This document shows positions 22,406-31,900 of a stretch of DNA of 64,000 bases, one piece after another (the stretch's first letter is position 1; the number at the start of each line of letters is the position of its first letter). A program made the translations under genes and the position numbers. The notes beneath the pieces are model-generated. The model was not told where the DNA came from. It made no database searches and saw nothing but the letters and a program-made list of their open reading frames with translations. The stretch spans positions 307,475-371,474 of the forward strand of contig NZ_BBZI01000008.1 in NCBI RefSeq assembly GCF_008974245.1, given 5' to 3'. This DNA is from Streptomyces abyssomicinicus. Lineage in GTDB: Bacteria; Actinomycetota; Actinomycetes; Streptomycetales; Streptomycetaceae.

Positions 22406-23308
22406 TCAGCCCTTGGTGCCGCCGGCGGTGAGGCCGGCGACCAGGTTCTTCTGGACCAGGTAGAAGAAGGCCGAGACCGGGATCGCCACCAGGACCGCGG
22501 TGGCGGCCATCAGGTGCCGCTGGGCGTCGTGCTCGCTGACGAAGCTCTGCAGGCCCACCGCGAAGGTGTACTTGGTGTCGTCGAGCATGAACGTCGAGGC
22601 GAAGGCGACCTCGCCGAACGCGGTGATGAAGTTGTAGAAGGCGGCGACCGCCAGGCCCGGCCGGGCCAGCGGCAGGATCAGCCGCACGAAGGTGCCGAAC
22701 GGGCTCAGGCCGTCGACGCGGCCGGCCTCGTCGATCTCGAACGGGATCGTGTCGAAGTAGCCCTTGAGCAGCCACGCCGAGTAGGGGACGGCGGTGGAGC
22801 AGTAGACCAGGATCAGGCCGCCGTAGCTGTCGAGCAGCCCCAGGCTGGTGAGGATCTGGTACATCGGCACGATCAGCACGGCGATCGGGAACATCTGGGT
22901 GCACAGCAGCACCCACATCAGCTTCTTCTGCCCGGGGAAGCGCATCCGGGAGACGGCGTAGCCGGTGGTGGCCGCGATCAGCACGCCGAACACGGTGGTG
23001 CCCAGCGAGACGATCAGCGAGCTCTGCATCCAGTGGAAGAAGTTGGTCTCGGTGAGGACCTGGACGTAGTTGTCCAGGGTGGCCTTGCCGAAGATGCCGC
23101 CGGGACGCAGGTAGTCGTCCTTGTCCGGGCCGAGCGACAGCAGGAAGATCCAGGCGACCGGGGCGACCGCGACCAGGCTCGCGACGATCAGGACGGCGTG
23201 CGTGAAGACCCGGAACAGCGGGCGGGGCTCGCCGCGGCGGCGCACCGCCTTGGGCGCGGTCCGGGCGGGGGCCGCCTCGACGGGGGTCTCGAGGGTGTGG
23301 GTAGTCAT
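22406..23308 (-). CDS. malG: Maltose/maltodextrin ABC permease MalG
   Basis: A 300-residue inner-membrane permease with six membrane helices after a cytoplasmic N-terminus of about 35 residues. The EAA loop that docks the ATPase is visible as IDEAGRVDGLSPFGTFVRL, and the start of the permease core as FTHAVLIVASLVAVAPVAWI. It pairs with MalF, 10 bp upstream in the operon. No ATP-binding subunit is encoded here; in Streptomyces the shared ATPase MsiK, encoded elsewhere, normally energises such importers. Confidence 0.95.
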   Translation of the reverse strand: MTTHTLETPVEAAPARTAPKAVRRRGEPRPLFRVFTHAVLIVASLVAVAPVAWIFLLSLGPDKDDYLRPGGIFGKATLDNYVQVLTETNFFHWMQSSLIVSLGTTVFGVLIAATTGYAVSRMRFPGQKKLMWVLLCTQMFPIAVLIVPMYQILTSLGLLDSYGGLILVYCSTAVPYSAWLLKGYFDTIPFEIDEAGRVDGLSPFGTFVRLILPLARPGLAVAAFYNFITAFGEVAFASTFMLDDTKYTFAVGLQSFVSEHDAQRHLMAATAVLVAIPVSAFFYLVQKNLVAGLTAGGTKG

Positions 23309-23318
23309 GGCTCCTGCC

Positions 23319-24254
23319 TCAGGACTGCTGCTCGCCGCGGGCCAGCCAGCGGCGGTAGAAGGACGTGAAGACGACCAGGATCGCCAGCAGCAACATGCCG
23401 TAGGACGCCGACTGCGCGAAGTCCCGCGGCTGCTGGCCGAAGCCCAGGAAGTAGGCCCAGGTGACCAGGATCTGCGCGTCCGGCGCCTTGGTGCCGAACA
23501 GCAGGAAGATGACCGCGAACTGGTTGAACGTCCAGATGATGCCCAGCAGCACCACGGTGGAGCTCACCGAGCGCAGGCCGGGCAGGGTGACGTAGCGGAA
23601 CCGCTGCCAGGGGGACGCGCCGTCGAGTTCGGCAGCCTCGTAGAGGTTGGCGTCGATCGACTGCAGGCCGCCGAGCAGCGAGACCATCATGAACGGCACA
23701 CCGCACCAGGTGTTGACCATGATCGCCGCGAACCGCTGCCAGAAGCTGTCCTCCAGCCAGGCCGGCGTCGGCAGGTTCAGCAGTTCGAGGCCGGCGTTGA
23801 TGACGCCCTCGTCGGCGAGCATGAAGCGCCAGCCGAAGACGGTGACGAAGGTCGGCACCGCCCACGGCAGGATCAGCATCAGCCGGTAGAAGGTGCGCCC
23901 GCGTATCTTCTGGTTGAGCAGCATCGCCAGGCCGAGGCCCAGCGTGTAGTGGAGCGTCACGCAGGCGGCGGTCCACACGATGGTCCAGATGAAGTGGGAC
24001 CAGAACCGGTCGTACGCGGTCTCTCCGAAGAGGATGTCCGCGTAGTTGTCCAGCCCGACGAACTGGTAGGTGGCCTCGATCTCGTTGACGCCGATGGTGC
24101 GGGCGGAGTTCAGCGAGTTCGCGTCGGTCAGGGTGAGCCAGAAGCCGTAGGCCAGCGGGTACAGGACGAGCACGCCCAGCACCAGGACCACCGGCGCGAT
24201 CATCGCGTAGGCGTACCAGTGCCGGCGCCATCCGTGGCGGATACGAGCGATCAT
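23319..24254 (-). CDS. malF: Maltose/maltodextrin ABC permease MalF
   Basis: A 311-residue inner-membrane permease. The first membrane helix is near AYAMIAPVVLVLGVLVLYPL, and five more follow. The EAA loop reads YEAAELDGASPWQRFRYVTL. It forms the translocation channel with MalG. The ATG at 24254 has GAAGG at a suitable distance. It is separated from malE by 127 bp containing a stem-loop (24321-24366) that probably lowers its expression relative to the binding protein. Confidence 0.95.
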   Translation of the reverse strand: MIARIRHGWRRHWYAYAMIAPVVLVLGVLVLYPLAYGFWLTLTDANSLNSARTIGVNEIEATYQFVGLDNYADILFGETAYDRFWSHFIWTIVWTAACVTLHYTLGLGLAMLLNQKIRGRTFYRLMLILPWAVPTFVTVFGWRFMLADEGVINAGLELLNLPTPAWLEDSFWQRFAAIMVNTWCGVPFMMVSLLGGLQSIDANLYEAAELDGASPWQRFRYVTLPGLRSVSSTVVLLGIIWTFNQFAVIFLLFGTKAPDAQILVTWAYFLGFGQQPRDFAQSASYGMLLLAILVVFTSFYRRWLARGEQQS

Positions 24255-24320
24255 GGATACGACACCTTCGAGGCCGGGATCCGGCCGTTCGTCGGGATGG
24301 AAGAGGGACGACAGGAGCGG

Positions 24321-24366
24321 GGGCGGCCGGCCGACCCGTGTCAGGTCGGGCCGACCGGCCGCCCCG
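24321..24366 (-). terminator. Intercistronic stem-loop between malE and malF
   Basis: GGGGCGGCCGG (24321-24331) pairs with CCGGCCGCCCC (24356-24366), and the stem continues inside (CCGACC/GGTCGG) after a small bulge. Placed just after malE, it fits an attenuator or RNA-stabilising hairpin giving an excess of binding protein. Confidence 0.72.
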
Positions 24367-24381
24367 GTCCGTGCTGCCGGA

Positions 24382-25653
24382 CTACTTGCTGAACTCCGGC
24401 AGGAGCTTCGCCATTTCGGTCTCGATCGCGCTCAGACCCTCGTCCAGCGACTTCTTGCCGGTGGCGACGGCCGGCAGTTCGGCGTCGAGCTTGCCGAACA
24501 GCGAGCTGTACTCGGGCAGTTCGGGGCGCGGCTGGGCGGCCGGCAGGACGCCCTGGTAGCCGGCGATGCCCGGGTCGGCCTTGACCTCGTCGGTGTAGGC
24601 GTCGTCACGCGTGGGCAGCGTGGAGTTCTTCAGCGCCACGGTCTCCTGCGACTTCGCGGAGGTCATGAAGTTGACGAACTTCAGCGCGGCCTCCTGGTGC
24701 GCCTTGTCCGAACCGGCGTAGACCGACAGGTTGTGACCGCCGGTGGGGGCGCCGGCGGTGCCGCCGGAGCCGGCCGGAACCGTGGCGATGCCCAGGTTCT
24801 GCTTGTCCTGGAAGGCCGAACCCTTGTAGAAGTTCGTGATCTCCCACGGGCCCTGGATGATCGAGGCGACCTCACCGTTGACGAACGCGTCCTGGATGTG
24901 GGCGTACGCGTCGGCGGTGCCGTCGGCCTTGTGCAGGCCCTTGCCCTCGAACAGGCCCTGCCAGGCCTCGAAGCCCTTCTTGGCCTCGGCGGAGTTGACC
25001 GTGACCTTCTTGCCCGCCACGTCGACCGTGTCGGTGCCCTCGCCGAAGAGGAACGGCATGGCGTAGTAACCGGCGGTGGAGCCCCAGTAGCCGTCCTTGC
25101 CCGTCTTCTCCTTGACGGCCGCGGCGGCGTCCTTCAGCTCTTCCCAGGTGGCCGGGGCCTTGTCGATGCCCGCGTCCGCGAAGAGCTTCTTGTTGTAGAC
25201 CAGCGCCAGGGTGTCCGTGACGATCGGGACACCGTAGGTCTTGCCCTCGAACTGCGCCTGCTTGATCAGGTTCGGCTGGAACTTGTCCTGGTCCGCGAGG
25301 GCCTCGGTGCCGTCCAGCGGCAGCAGGTAGCCCTTCTGCGCGAAGGCGGGGGTCCAGCCGACCTCGGCGCGCAGCACGTCCGGGGCACCGGAGGCACCGG
25401 CGGCCGTGTCGAACTTGTTCTGCGCCTGGTCGAAGGGCACGTTGACGTACTTGACCTTGATGCCCTTGTTGGCGGCCTCGAACTCCTTGACCAGGGCCTT
25501 GTAGGTCGGCGCCTCGTTGGTCGCGTTGGTGGTGTCCCACCACGTGATGGTGACGGTGCCGCCGTCAGCCTTCGAGTCGCCGTCCCCGCCGCAGGCCGTC
25601 GCCGTCAGAGCGAGGGACGCCGCCAGCGCGGTGGCCGCTATGCCACGCCGCAT
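24382..25653 (-). CDS. malE: Maltose/maltodextrin-binding lipoprotein MalE
   Basis: A 423-residue extracellular solute-binding lipoprotein. The N-terminus RRGIAATALAASLALTATAC is a signal peptide ending in a lipobox-like ATAC, so Cys21 or so is lipidated. The mature protein has the family features VTITWWDTTN, IKVKYVNVPFDQAQNKFDT and VNGEVASIIQGPWE. It delivers maltodextrins to MalFG. I use the ATG at 25653 because AAGGAG lies just before it; the open frame continues 200 codons upstream across the regulatory region but that part has no signal peptide and is not coding. It is the first gene of malEFG-aglA. Confidence 0.95.
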   Translation of the reverse strand: MRRGIAATALAASLALTATACGGDGDSKADGGTVTITWWDTTNATNEAPTYKALVKEFEAANKGIKVKYVNVPFDQAQNKFDTAAGASGAPDVLRAEVGWTPAFAQKGYLLPLDGTEALADQDKFQPNLIKQAQFEGKTYGVPIVTDTLALVYNKKLFADAGIDKAPATWEELKDAAAAVKEKTGKDGYWGSTAGYYAMPFLFGEGTDTVDVAGKKVTVNSAEAKKGFEAWQGLFEGKGLHKADGTADAYAHIQDAFVNGEVASIIQGPWEITNFYKGSAFQDKQNLGIATVPAGSGGTAGAPTGGHNLSVYAGSDKAHQEAALKFVNFMTSAKSQETVALKNSTLPTRDDAYTDEVKADPGIAGYQGVLPAAQPRPELPEYSSLFGKLDAELPAVATGKKSLDEGLSAIETEMAKLLPEFSK

Positions 25654-26050
25654 GAGTTCTCCTTGGAGGGTGAGTGCCCGGTGCACTGGCCGGCTGCGTC
25701 CTTGCAACCGGCGGGCGACCGGAAACGTAACAGCGCTGCAACCCGAGCGAAAGACCTTGCAGAAAAAAAGCTGCCGAACTGTGTCCTCACCGCCGCCAAG
25801 CCGACTCCGGGGCCGCCGATCTGGCCGAACACCACCCACCCGAACGCGCAGGAAAAGGGACAAACAGCACGCCGTGTGGCGTGAGTCGCACTTCCCGGAC
25901 AGGACCTCGTACGCGTGTGCAAGACTTTGCAAGTTCTTGCGGGCTTGTATGTGACGGCCCATCATCGAGAGGCCACGAGGAGACGGGGAGCGGATGAGGC
26001 AGCAGCCCGCGTACAGGCCGCGCGCGCGGAGGCCGGTACAGTCGCCTCCC
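25654..26050. other. malE-malR divergent regulatory region
   Basis: 397 bp, clearly lower in GC than its flanks. TTGCA-type elements recur at about 25696-25702 (CTTGCAA), 25736 (CTGCAA), 25754 (CTTGCAG), 25919 and 25929 (GCAAG, TTGCAAG) and 25935 (CTTGC). LacI-family MalR is expected to bind such sites to repress malEFG and perhaps itself. A run of seven A (25761-25767) lies beside one of them. Confidence 0.7.
25919..25940. promoter_or_regulatory. Candidate MalR operator
   Basis: A 22-bp imperfect palindrome: outer arms GCAAGA/TCTTGC (6 of 6) around a central TTGCAA. It is the best dyad in the malE-malR gap and carries the TTGCA core repeated elsewhere in that gap. Confidence 0.6.
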
Positions 26051-27088
26051 GTGACCGCACGGCTTGCCGACATCGCCGCGCAGGCGGGAGTGAGTGAAGC
26101 GACTGTCAGCCGGGTTCTCAACGGGAAGCCGGGAGTCGCCGCCGCCACCCGCCAGGCCGTGCTGGCCGCGCTCGACGTCCTCGGATACGAACGCCCCGTC
26201 CGGCTGCGCCAGCGCAGCGAGGGCCTGGTCGGGCTGATCACGCCCGAGCTGGAGAACCCGATCTTCCCGGCCCTGGCCCAGGTCATCGGCCAGGCGCTGA
26301 CCCGGCAGGGCTACACCCCGGTGCTCGCCACCCAGACGCCGGGCGGCTCCACCGAGGACGAGCTCACGGAGATGCTCGTCGACCGCGGCGTCGACGGCAT
26401 CATCTTCGTCTCCGGCCTGCACGCCGACACCTCCGCCGACATGGGCCGCTACGAGCGGCTGCGTGCGCAGGGCGTGCCGTTCGTGCTGGTCGACGGCTTC
26501 TCCCCGCGGGTCCGCGCGCCGTTCATCTCCCCCGACGACCGGGCGGCGATGTCCCTGGCGGTCACGCACCTCGCCTCGCTGGGCCACACCCGGATCGGGC
26601 TGGCCCTCGGCCCGCACCGGTTCGTGCCGGTGCTGCGCAAGGCCGAGGGCTTCGTGGCGGCGATGCGGGAACGGCTGGGCCTGTCCGAGGAGGAGGCCTC
26701 CTCGATGATCGAGCACTCGCTGTACACCCTGGAGGGCGGCCAGGCCGCCGCCACCGCCCTGATCGACCGCGGCTGCACGGCGGTGGTCTGCGCCAGCGAC
26801 ATGATGGCGCTGGGCGCGATACGCGCGGCCCGCGGGCTCGGGCTCCAGGTACCGGAGGACGTCTCCGTGGTCGGGTTCGACGACTCCACGCTGATCGCCT
26901 TCACCGATCCGCCGCTCACCACCGTGCGCAAGCCGGTGCCGGCCATGGGGCAGGCGGCGGTGCGCACGCTGCTGGAGGAGATCGCGGGCACGCCCGCGCC
27001 GCACAGCGAGTTCGTCTTCATGCCGGAGCTGGTGGTCCGCGGCTCCACCGCCTCCGCCCCACCGGCCGGCCCCACCACGTCGCCCTGA
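26051..27088 (+). CDS. malR: Maltose operon repressor MalR (LacI family)
   Basis: A 345-residue LacI/GalR regulator. The helix-turn-helix ARLADIAAQAGVSEATVSRV is followed by the hinge LNGKPGVAAATRQAVLAALD, then the periplasmic-binding-protein-like sensor domain (GLVGLITPELENPIFPALAQ; ending DVSVVGFDD and TTVRKPV). It lies divergent from malEFG and represses it when no maltose-type inducer is present. The GTG at 26051 gives the usual family length; an ATG at 25994 would add 19 residues and has a fair ribosome site, so the start is uncertain. Confidence 0.94.
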   Translation: MTARLADIAAQAGVSEATVSRVLNGKPGVAAATRQAVLAALDVLGYERPVRLRQRSEGLVGLITPELENPIFPALAQVIGQALTRQGYTPVLATQTPGGSTEDELTEMLVDRGVDGIIFVSGLHADTSADMGRYERLRAQGVPFVLVDGFSPRVRAPFISPDDRAAMSLAVTHLASLGHTRIGLALGPHRFVPVLRKAEGFVAAMRERLGLSEEEASSMIEHSLYTLEGGQAAATALIDRGCTAVVCASDMMALGAIRAARGLGLQVPEDVSVVGFDDSTLIAFTDPPLTTVRKPVPAMGQAAVRTLLEEIAGTPAPHSEFVFMPELVVRGSTASAPPAGPTTSP

Positions 27089-27862
27089 CCACCGCCCGCC
27101 CCGTCTCCCCTTGCCGCCGCCTCCCACCGGGCGACCACGGGCCGATCCGGGCCCCACTGAACGCCCACGGGCCGATCAGGGCCGCCACCGGGCGACCAGA
27201 CCCGATCAGGGCCGCCACCGGGTGACCGCGGGCGGCCGGCTCCCCGCCCACCTCCTGGGCTTCCTGGCCTTCGGCCCCCCTCCGAGCCGCTCCCGGTCAC
27301 CGGCGCCGGCGGATCTCCCCACCCCGCGCCGTCCGGGCCTCAACCTGCATCGAGGGCCCGCGCGCACTTCTCAGGACCTCCCCGGGCCTTGCGGGCCCCG
27401 CCAACCGTCATGGCCACTCCGGACTCCCCGCCCGCCCGGGCCCAAGGCATCTCCGAGCCTTCCGGCGCCCGGGGTCCGGGCCGGCCGGAGCCTCCCCGCA
27501 CCCCTCCCGCCCCCTCCCGCCCCCGGCCGCTCCCGGGCGGTTCCGGGCCGCTTCGGCTTCACCGGGCGTCTCCGGGCTCCAGGGGCGGTCCGGTCCTCTC
27601 CGGGCTCTCGGGCCCCCTCCGGGCGTCTCCAGGGCTCCCGGGTGCCTTGAAGGCTCCGGGGGCCTCCCGGGGCTTTCCGGGCCGCTGGGGGCCTCTCCGG
27701 GGGTTCCGCGGGCCTGCTCGAGGCTTCCTCAGGGTTTCCCTCAGGTGTCTCCCCGAGTTCCCCCGGGGTTTTCCCCGAACGAAATGCGACAGGGATCCAT
27801 CCGGAGGATGATCGGTCGGGTAAGACGTTTCTGGCAGACTGACGTGCCATGGGTGAGGGACC
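27089..27862. other. 774-bp non-coding low-complexity region
   Basis: No gene with family similarity or a plausible start is seen on either strand. The left part holds a 30-bp-period repeat (27125-27227). From about 27300 to 27780 the + strand is poor in A and rich in CTCCGGG/TTCCGGG words, an unusual strand bias. The last 80 bp are AT-richer (around 27775-27845) and should contain the promoter of the PAP2 gene. Confidence 0.5.
27125..27227. repeat. 30-bp-period direct repeats
   Basis: 27172-27197 and 27202-27227 agree at 25 of 26 positions (CCGATCAGGGCCGCCACCGG then GYGACC), and a degenerate earlier copy starts near 27125. No known element. Confidence 0.7.
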
Positions 27863-28855
27863 GTGACCGCTTTGGAAGGCCGCCCGCGGCAGGCCGACTC
27901 CGGCACCGTCGCGGGCGCCGACGTACGACCGGGCAGGCTGCGCCGGCTGCGCACTCCGCGCCGGCCCCGGATCTGGTTCGAGATCCTGCTGATCGGCGCG
28001 AGTTACTGGACGTACTCCCTGATCCGCAACGCGGTTCCGGAGCAGCGGGCGGTGGCCCTGCGCAACGCCGACTGGCTGTGGGACGTGGAGAACCGGCTCG
28101 GCCTCGCCGTCGAAAAAACGGTCAACCACGCCGTGAACTCGGTCGAGTGGCTGATCGTCGGCATGAACTACTACTACGCGACCCTGCACTTCGTGGTCAC
28201 GCTGGGCGTGCTGGTGTGGCTGTTCCGCAGCCGCCCCGCGCTCTACTCCGGTGCGCGCACGGTGCTGTTCGCGACGACGGCGGTCGCGCTGGTCGGCTAC
28301 TACCTGTTCCCGCTGGCGCCACCACGGCTGATGAACGGCTCTGCCTTCATCGACACGGTGCTGGTGCACGGGACATGGGGGTCGATGGCCTCCGGCGACC
28401 TGAAGCACATGTCGAACCAGTACGCGGCGATGCCGTCGATGCACATCGGCTGGTCGGTCTGGTCCGGCCTCACGATCTACGCGCTGGCGCGGGTGCCGTG
28501 GGTGCGGGTGCTGGCGTTGCTGTATCCGGTGGCGACGCTGGTGGTCATCGTCGCGACCGCGAACCACTTCTGGCTCGACGCGGTGGGTGGCCTGATCTGC
28601 CTCGCCTTCGGCTGGACCGTCGCCCGCCTCTGGTACGGCCCCGCGGCCGTCCCCGGCCCCTTCCGGCGCGCCGCCGCGGCTCCACCCGCCCTGCCGCGGC
28701 CCTCGGGCGGCGGGCCGGTGCCCTCCGCCCCGCACGGCCCGGCCATGCCCGCGCCCGCCCGGTCCGAGGAGGCACCCGCGCCCGCCCGGTCCGAGGACGC
28801 GCCGGAGCCATCCGTCCCCCGAGAGCCGGCCCTCCCCCGCAACCCCCACCCTTGA
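27863..28855 (+). CDS. PAP2-superfamily membrane phosphatase/transferase
   Basis: A 330-residue membrane protein with about six membrane helices between residues 35 and 265. The phosphatase signature is split as expected for the inositol-phosphorylceramide-synthase-like PAP2 group: LAPPRLMNGS, then AAMPSMHIGWSVW with the catalytic His, and ATANHFWLDAVGG with the second His-Asp. The N-terminal 35 residues are basic. The C-terminal 60 residues are Pro/Ala-rich with the repeat PARSEEAPAPARSEDAP and are probably cytoplasmic and disordered. Likely substrate is a lipid phosphate or phosphoinositide. GTG start at 27863; the ribosome site is weak (GAGGGA). Confidence 0.86.
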   Translation: MTALEGRPRQADSGTVAGADVRPGRLRRLRTPRRPRIWFEILLIGASYWTYSLIRNAVPEQRAVALRNADWLWDVENRLGLAVEKTVNHAVNSVEWLIVGMNYYYATLHFVVTLGVLVWLFRSRPALYSGARTVLFATTAVALVGYYLFPLAPPRLMNGSAFIDTVLVHGTWGSMASGDLKHMSNQYAAMPSMHIGWSVWSGLTIYALARVPWVRVLALLYPVATLVVIVATANHFWLDAVGGLICLAFGWTVARLWYGPAAVPGPFRRAAAAPPALPRPSGGGPVPSAPHGPAMPAPARSEEAPAPARSEDAPEPSVPREPALPRNPHP

Positions 28856-28859
28856 AGGA

Positions 28860-28889
28860 GCCGCGCCCGACGGATCGCGCGGGCGCGGC
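28860..28889. terminator. Bidirectional terminator, 10-bp stem
   Basis: GCCGCGCCCG (28860-28869) pairs with CGGGCGCGGC (28880-28889), 10-base loop, between the convergent PAP2 gene and glnE. Confidence 0.75.
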
Positions 28890-28946
28890 CCTCCCGCCGC
28901 CGTTCCACCAGGACGGCAGGCCGTTCCACGACGACGGGCCGGGACG

Positions 28947-31900
28947 TCACGACCCGTCGTCGTAGAACAGCCGCTCCACGACCGCCCGCGCCCGCCGCGT
29001 CGTACGCCGGTACGCGTCGATCATGTCGCCCGCCCGCCCGGGGCCGAACCCGAGGTAGCGGCCGACGGCCGCCAGCTCCCGCACGTCCGTGGGGAACGTG
29101 TCCCCCGCCCGGCCCCGCACCAGCATCACCGCGTTGCGGACCCGGGTCGCCAGGATCCACGCCTCGTCCAGCACCTGGGCGTCGTCCGCGGACATCAGCC
29201 CCGCGTCGCGTGCCGCCCGCAGTGCCTCCCGGGTCCGCGTGGTCCGCAGGGAGGGGACGTCCGCACCGTGCCGCAGCTGCGTCAGCTGGACCGTCCACTC
29301 GACGTCCGTGAGGCCGCCGCGCCCCAGCTTGGTGTGGAGCGTCGGGTCCGCGCCGCGCGGCAGCCGCTCCGACTCCATCCGGGCCTTGAGCCGCCGCACC
29401 TCCCGCACCGCGTCGTCGCCGAGCCCGCCCGCCGGATACCGCAAGGGGTCGATCAGCTCGAGGAACCGCCGCCCCAGCTCCGCGTCCCCGGCGACCGGGT
29501 CCGCCCGCAGCAACGCGTGCGACTCCCAGGCCAGCGACCACCGCCGGTAGTACGCCTCGTACGAGGCGAGCGTGCGCACCAGCGGCCCGGTGCGCCCCTC
29601 CGGCCGCAGGTCCGCGTCGACGATCAGCGGCGGGTCGGTGCTCGGCAGCTGCAGCAGCCGCCGCATCTCGGCGACCACCGCGTTGGCCGCCTTCGCCGCC
29701 TCCGCCTCGTCGACGCCCTCCCGCGGTTCGTGGACGAAGAGCACGTCCGCGTCGGAGCCGTAGCCCAGCTCGTGCCCGCCGAAGCGGCCCATGCCGATGA
29801 CCGCGAACCGGGTGGGCAGCTCGTCGCCCCACCGCTCGCGCACCACCGCCCGCAGCGTGCCGGCCAGGGTCGCGGCGGTGAGATCGGAGACGGCCGTCCC
29901 GACCCGGTCGACCAGCGCGCCCCGGTCGGCCTCGGCCGGCTGGGCCTCGGTGCCGTAGGAGCGCACGATGTCCGCCGCCGCGGTCCGGAACAGTTCGCGC
30001 CGCCGCACCCCGCGGGCCACGTACACGCCCTGCTCGGCGGTGCCCGCGCGGCTCACCGCGGCCAGGATCTCCTGCTCCAGCCGCTCCCGGGACCGCGGCT
30101 CCAGGCCCCCGCCGACGCCGCGTCCGCCCTCCCCCTCGCCGTCGCCGAGCAGTGCGACCGCCTCGGGCGCGCGCAGCAGCAGGTCGGGGGCGAAGCGTCC
30201 GGCGGACAGCACCCGGGCCAGGTTCTCCGCCGCCGCGCCCTCGTCGCGCAGCAGCCGCAGGTACCAGGGGGTGGTGCCGAGCGCGTCGGACACCTTGCGG
30301 AAGTTGAGCAGTCCGGCGTCCGGGTCGGCGGAGTCGGCGAACCAGCCGAGCAGCACCGGCAGCAGGGTGCGCTGGATGGACGCCTTGCGGGAGACGCCGG
30401 CCGACAGCGCCTCCAGGTGGCGCAGCGCGGCGGCCGGGTCGGCGTAGCCGAGCGCGACCATCCGCTCGCGCGCCGCCTCCGGCCGCAGCCGGGCCTCGCC
30501 GGGGGCGAGCTGGGCCACGGCGTTGAGCAGCGGGCGGTAGAAGAGCTTCTCGTGCAGCCGCCGCACCACCGAGGAGTGCTTGCGCCACTCCTTGCGCAGC
30601 TCGGTGACGGGTTCGGCGCGCAGTCCCAGTGAGCGGCCGAGGCGGCGCAGGTCGTCCTCGCCCTCGGGCATCAGGTGGGTGCGGCGCAGCCGGTACAGCT
30701 GGATGCGGTGCTCGGTCTCGCGCAGGAAGCGGTAGGCGGCGTCCAGGCCGGCGGCGTCCTCGCGGCCGACGTAGCCGCCGGTGGCGAGCGCCTTGAGCGC
30801 GTCGAGGGTGGTGCCGCTGCGCAGCGAGGTGTCGGCGCGGCCGTGCACGAGCTGGAGGAGCTGCACCGCGAACTCGACGTCCCGCAGCCCGCCCGGCCCC
30901 AGCTTCAGTTCCCGTTCCAGCTCGGCCGCCGGGATGCCGGCGACCACCCGCCGCCGCATCTGCTGCACGTCGGCGACGAAGTTCTCCCGCTCGGCGGCCT
31001 GCCACACCATCGGCTGGAGCGCCGCCAGGTAGTCCGCGCCCAGTTCCTCGTCGCCGGCGACCGGGCGGGCCTTGAGCAGCGCCTGGAACTCCCAGGTCTT
31101 GGCCCACCGCTGGTAGTAGGCGATGTGGCTGTTGAGGGTCCGTACCAGGGGGCCGTTGCGTCCCTCGGGCCGCAGGTTGGCGTCGACGGGCCAGATCGAC
31201 CCCTCCACGGTCGTCTCGGAGCAGATCCGCATCAGGTGCGAGGCGAGCCGGGTGGCCGCCTGAAGGGCCTCCCGCTCGTCGGCGTCCCGGGCGGGCTCCG
31301 CCACGAAGATCACGTCGACGTCGGAGACGTAGTTCAGCTCGTGGCCTCCGCACTTGCCCATCGCGATCACGGCGAGGCGGCACAGTGCGGCGTCCTCGGG
31401 CGCGGCCGCCCCGGCCAGGGAGAGCGCGGCGCGCAGCGTGGCGGTGGCCAGGTCGGCGAGCTCTCCCGCGGTCTCGGCGACGTCGATCGTGCCGCACACG
31501 TCGCGGGCCGCGATCGACATCAGGCAGCGCCGGTAGGCCACCCGCAGCGTCACCGGGTCGTGGGCCCCGGCCAGTTGCTCCTCGAACTCCGGCACGCCCT
31601 GGTGCAGGTCGCGCGGCTCGTAGCTGACGAGCGCCTGCCAGTCGTGCGGGTGCCGTGCCAGGTGGTCGCCGAGCGCCTCGGACGCGCCGAGCACGCCCAG
31701 CAGCCGGTCCCGCAGCGGCTTGGCGGCGAGCAGGGTGTCCAGCAGCCGGGCCCGGCCGGTGCGGTCCGGCTGCGCCTCCAGCAGGCGGGTCAGGCCGCGC
31801 AGCGCGAGGTCCGGGTCGGCGGTGGCGCCGAGGGCCTCCAGCAGCAGCGGGTCGCCGCGGACCTCGCTCAGTGCGGGGCTCTCCAGCAGTTTCCCGGCGG

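Noticed and set aside
25654..26286. Longer MalE with 200 extra N-terminal residues
   Set aside because: The extension crosses the regulatory region and part of malR in antisense, and it would bury the lipoprotein signal peptide that begins at 25653.
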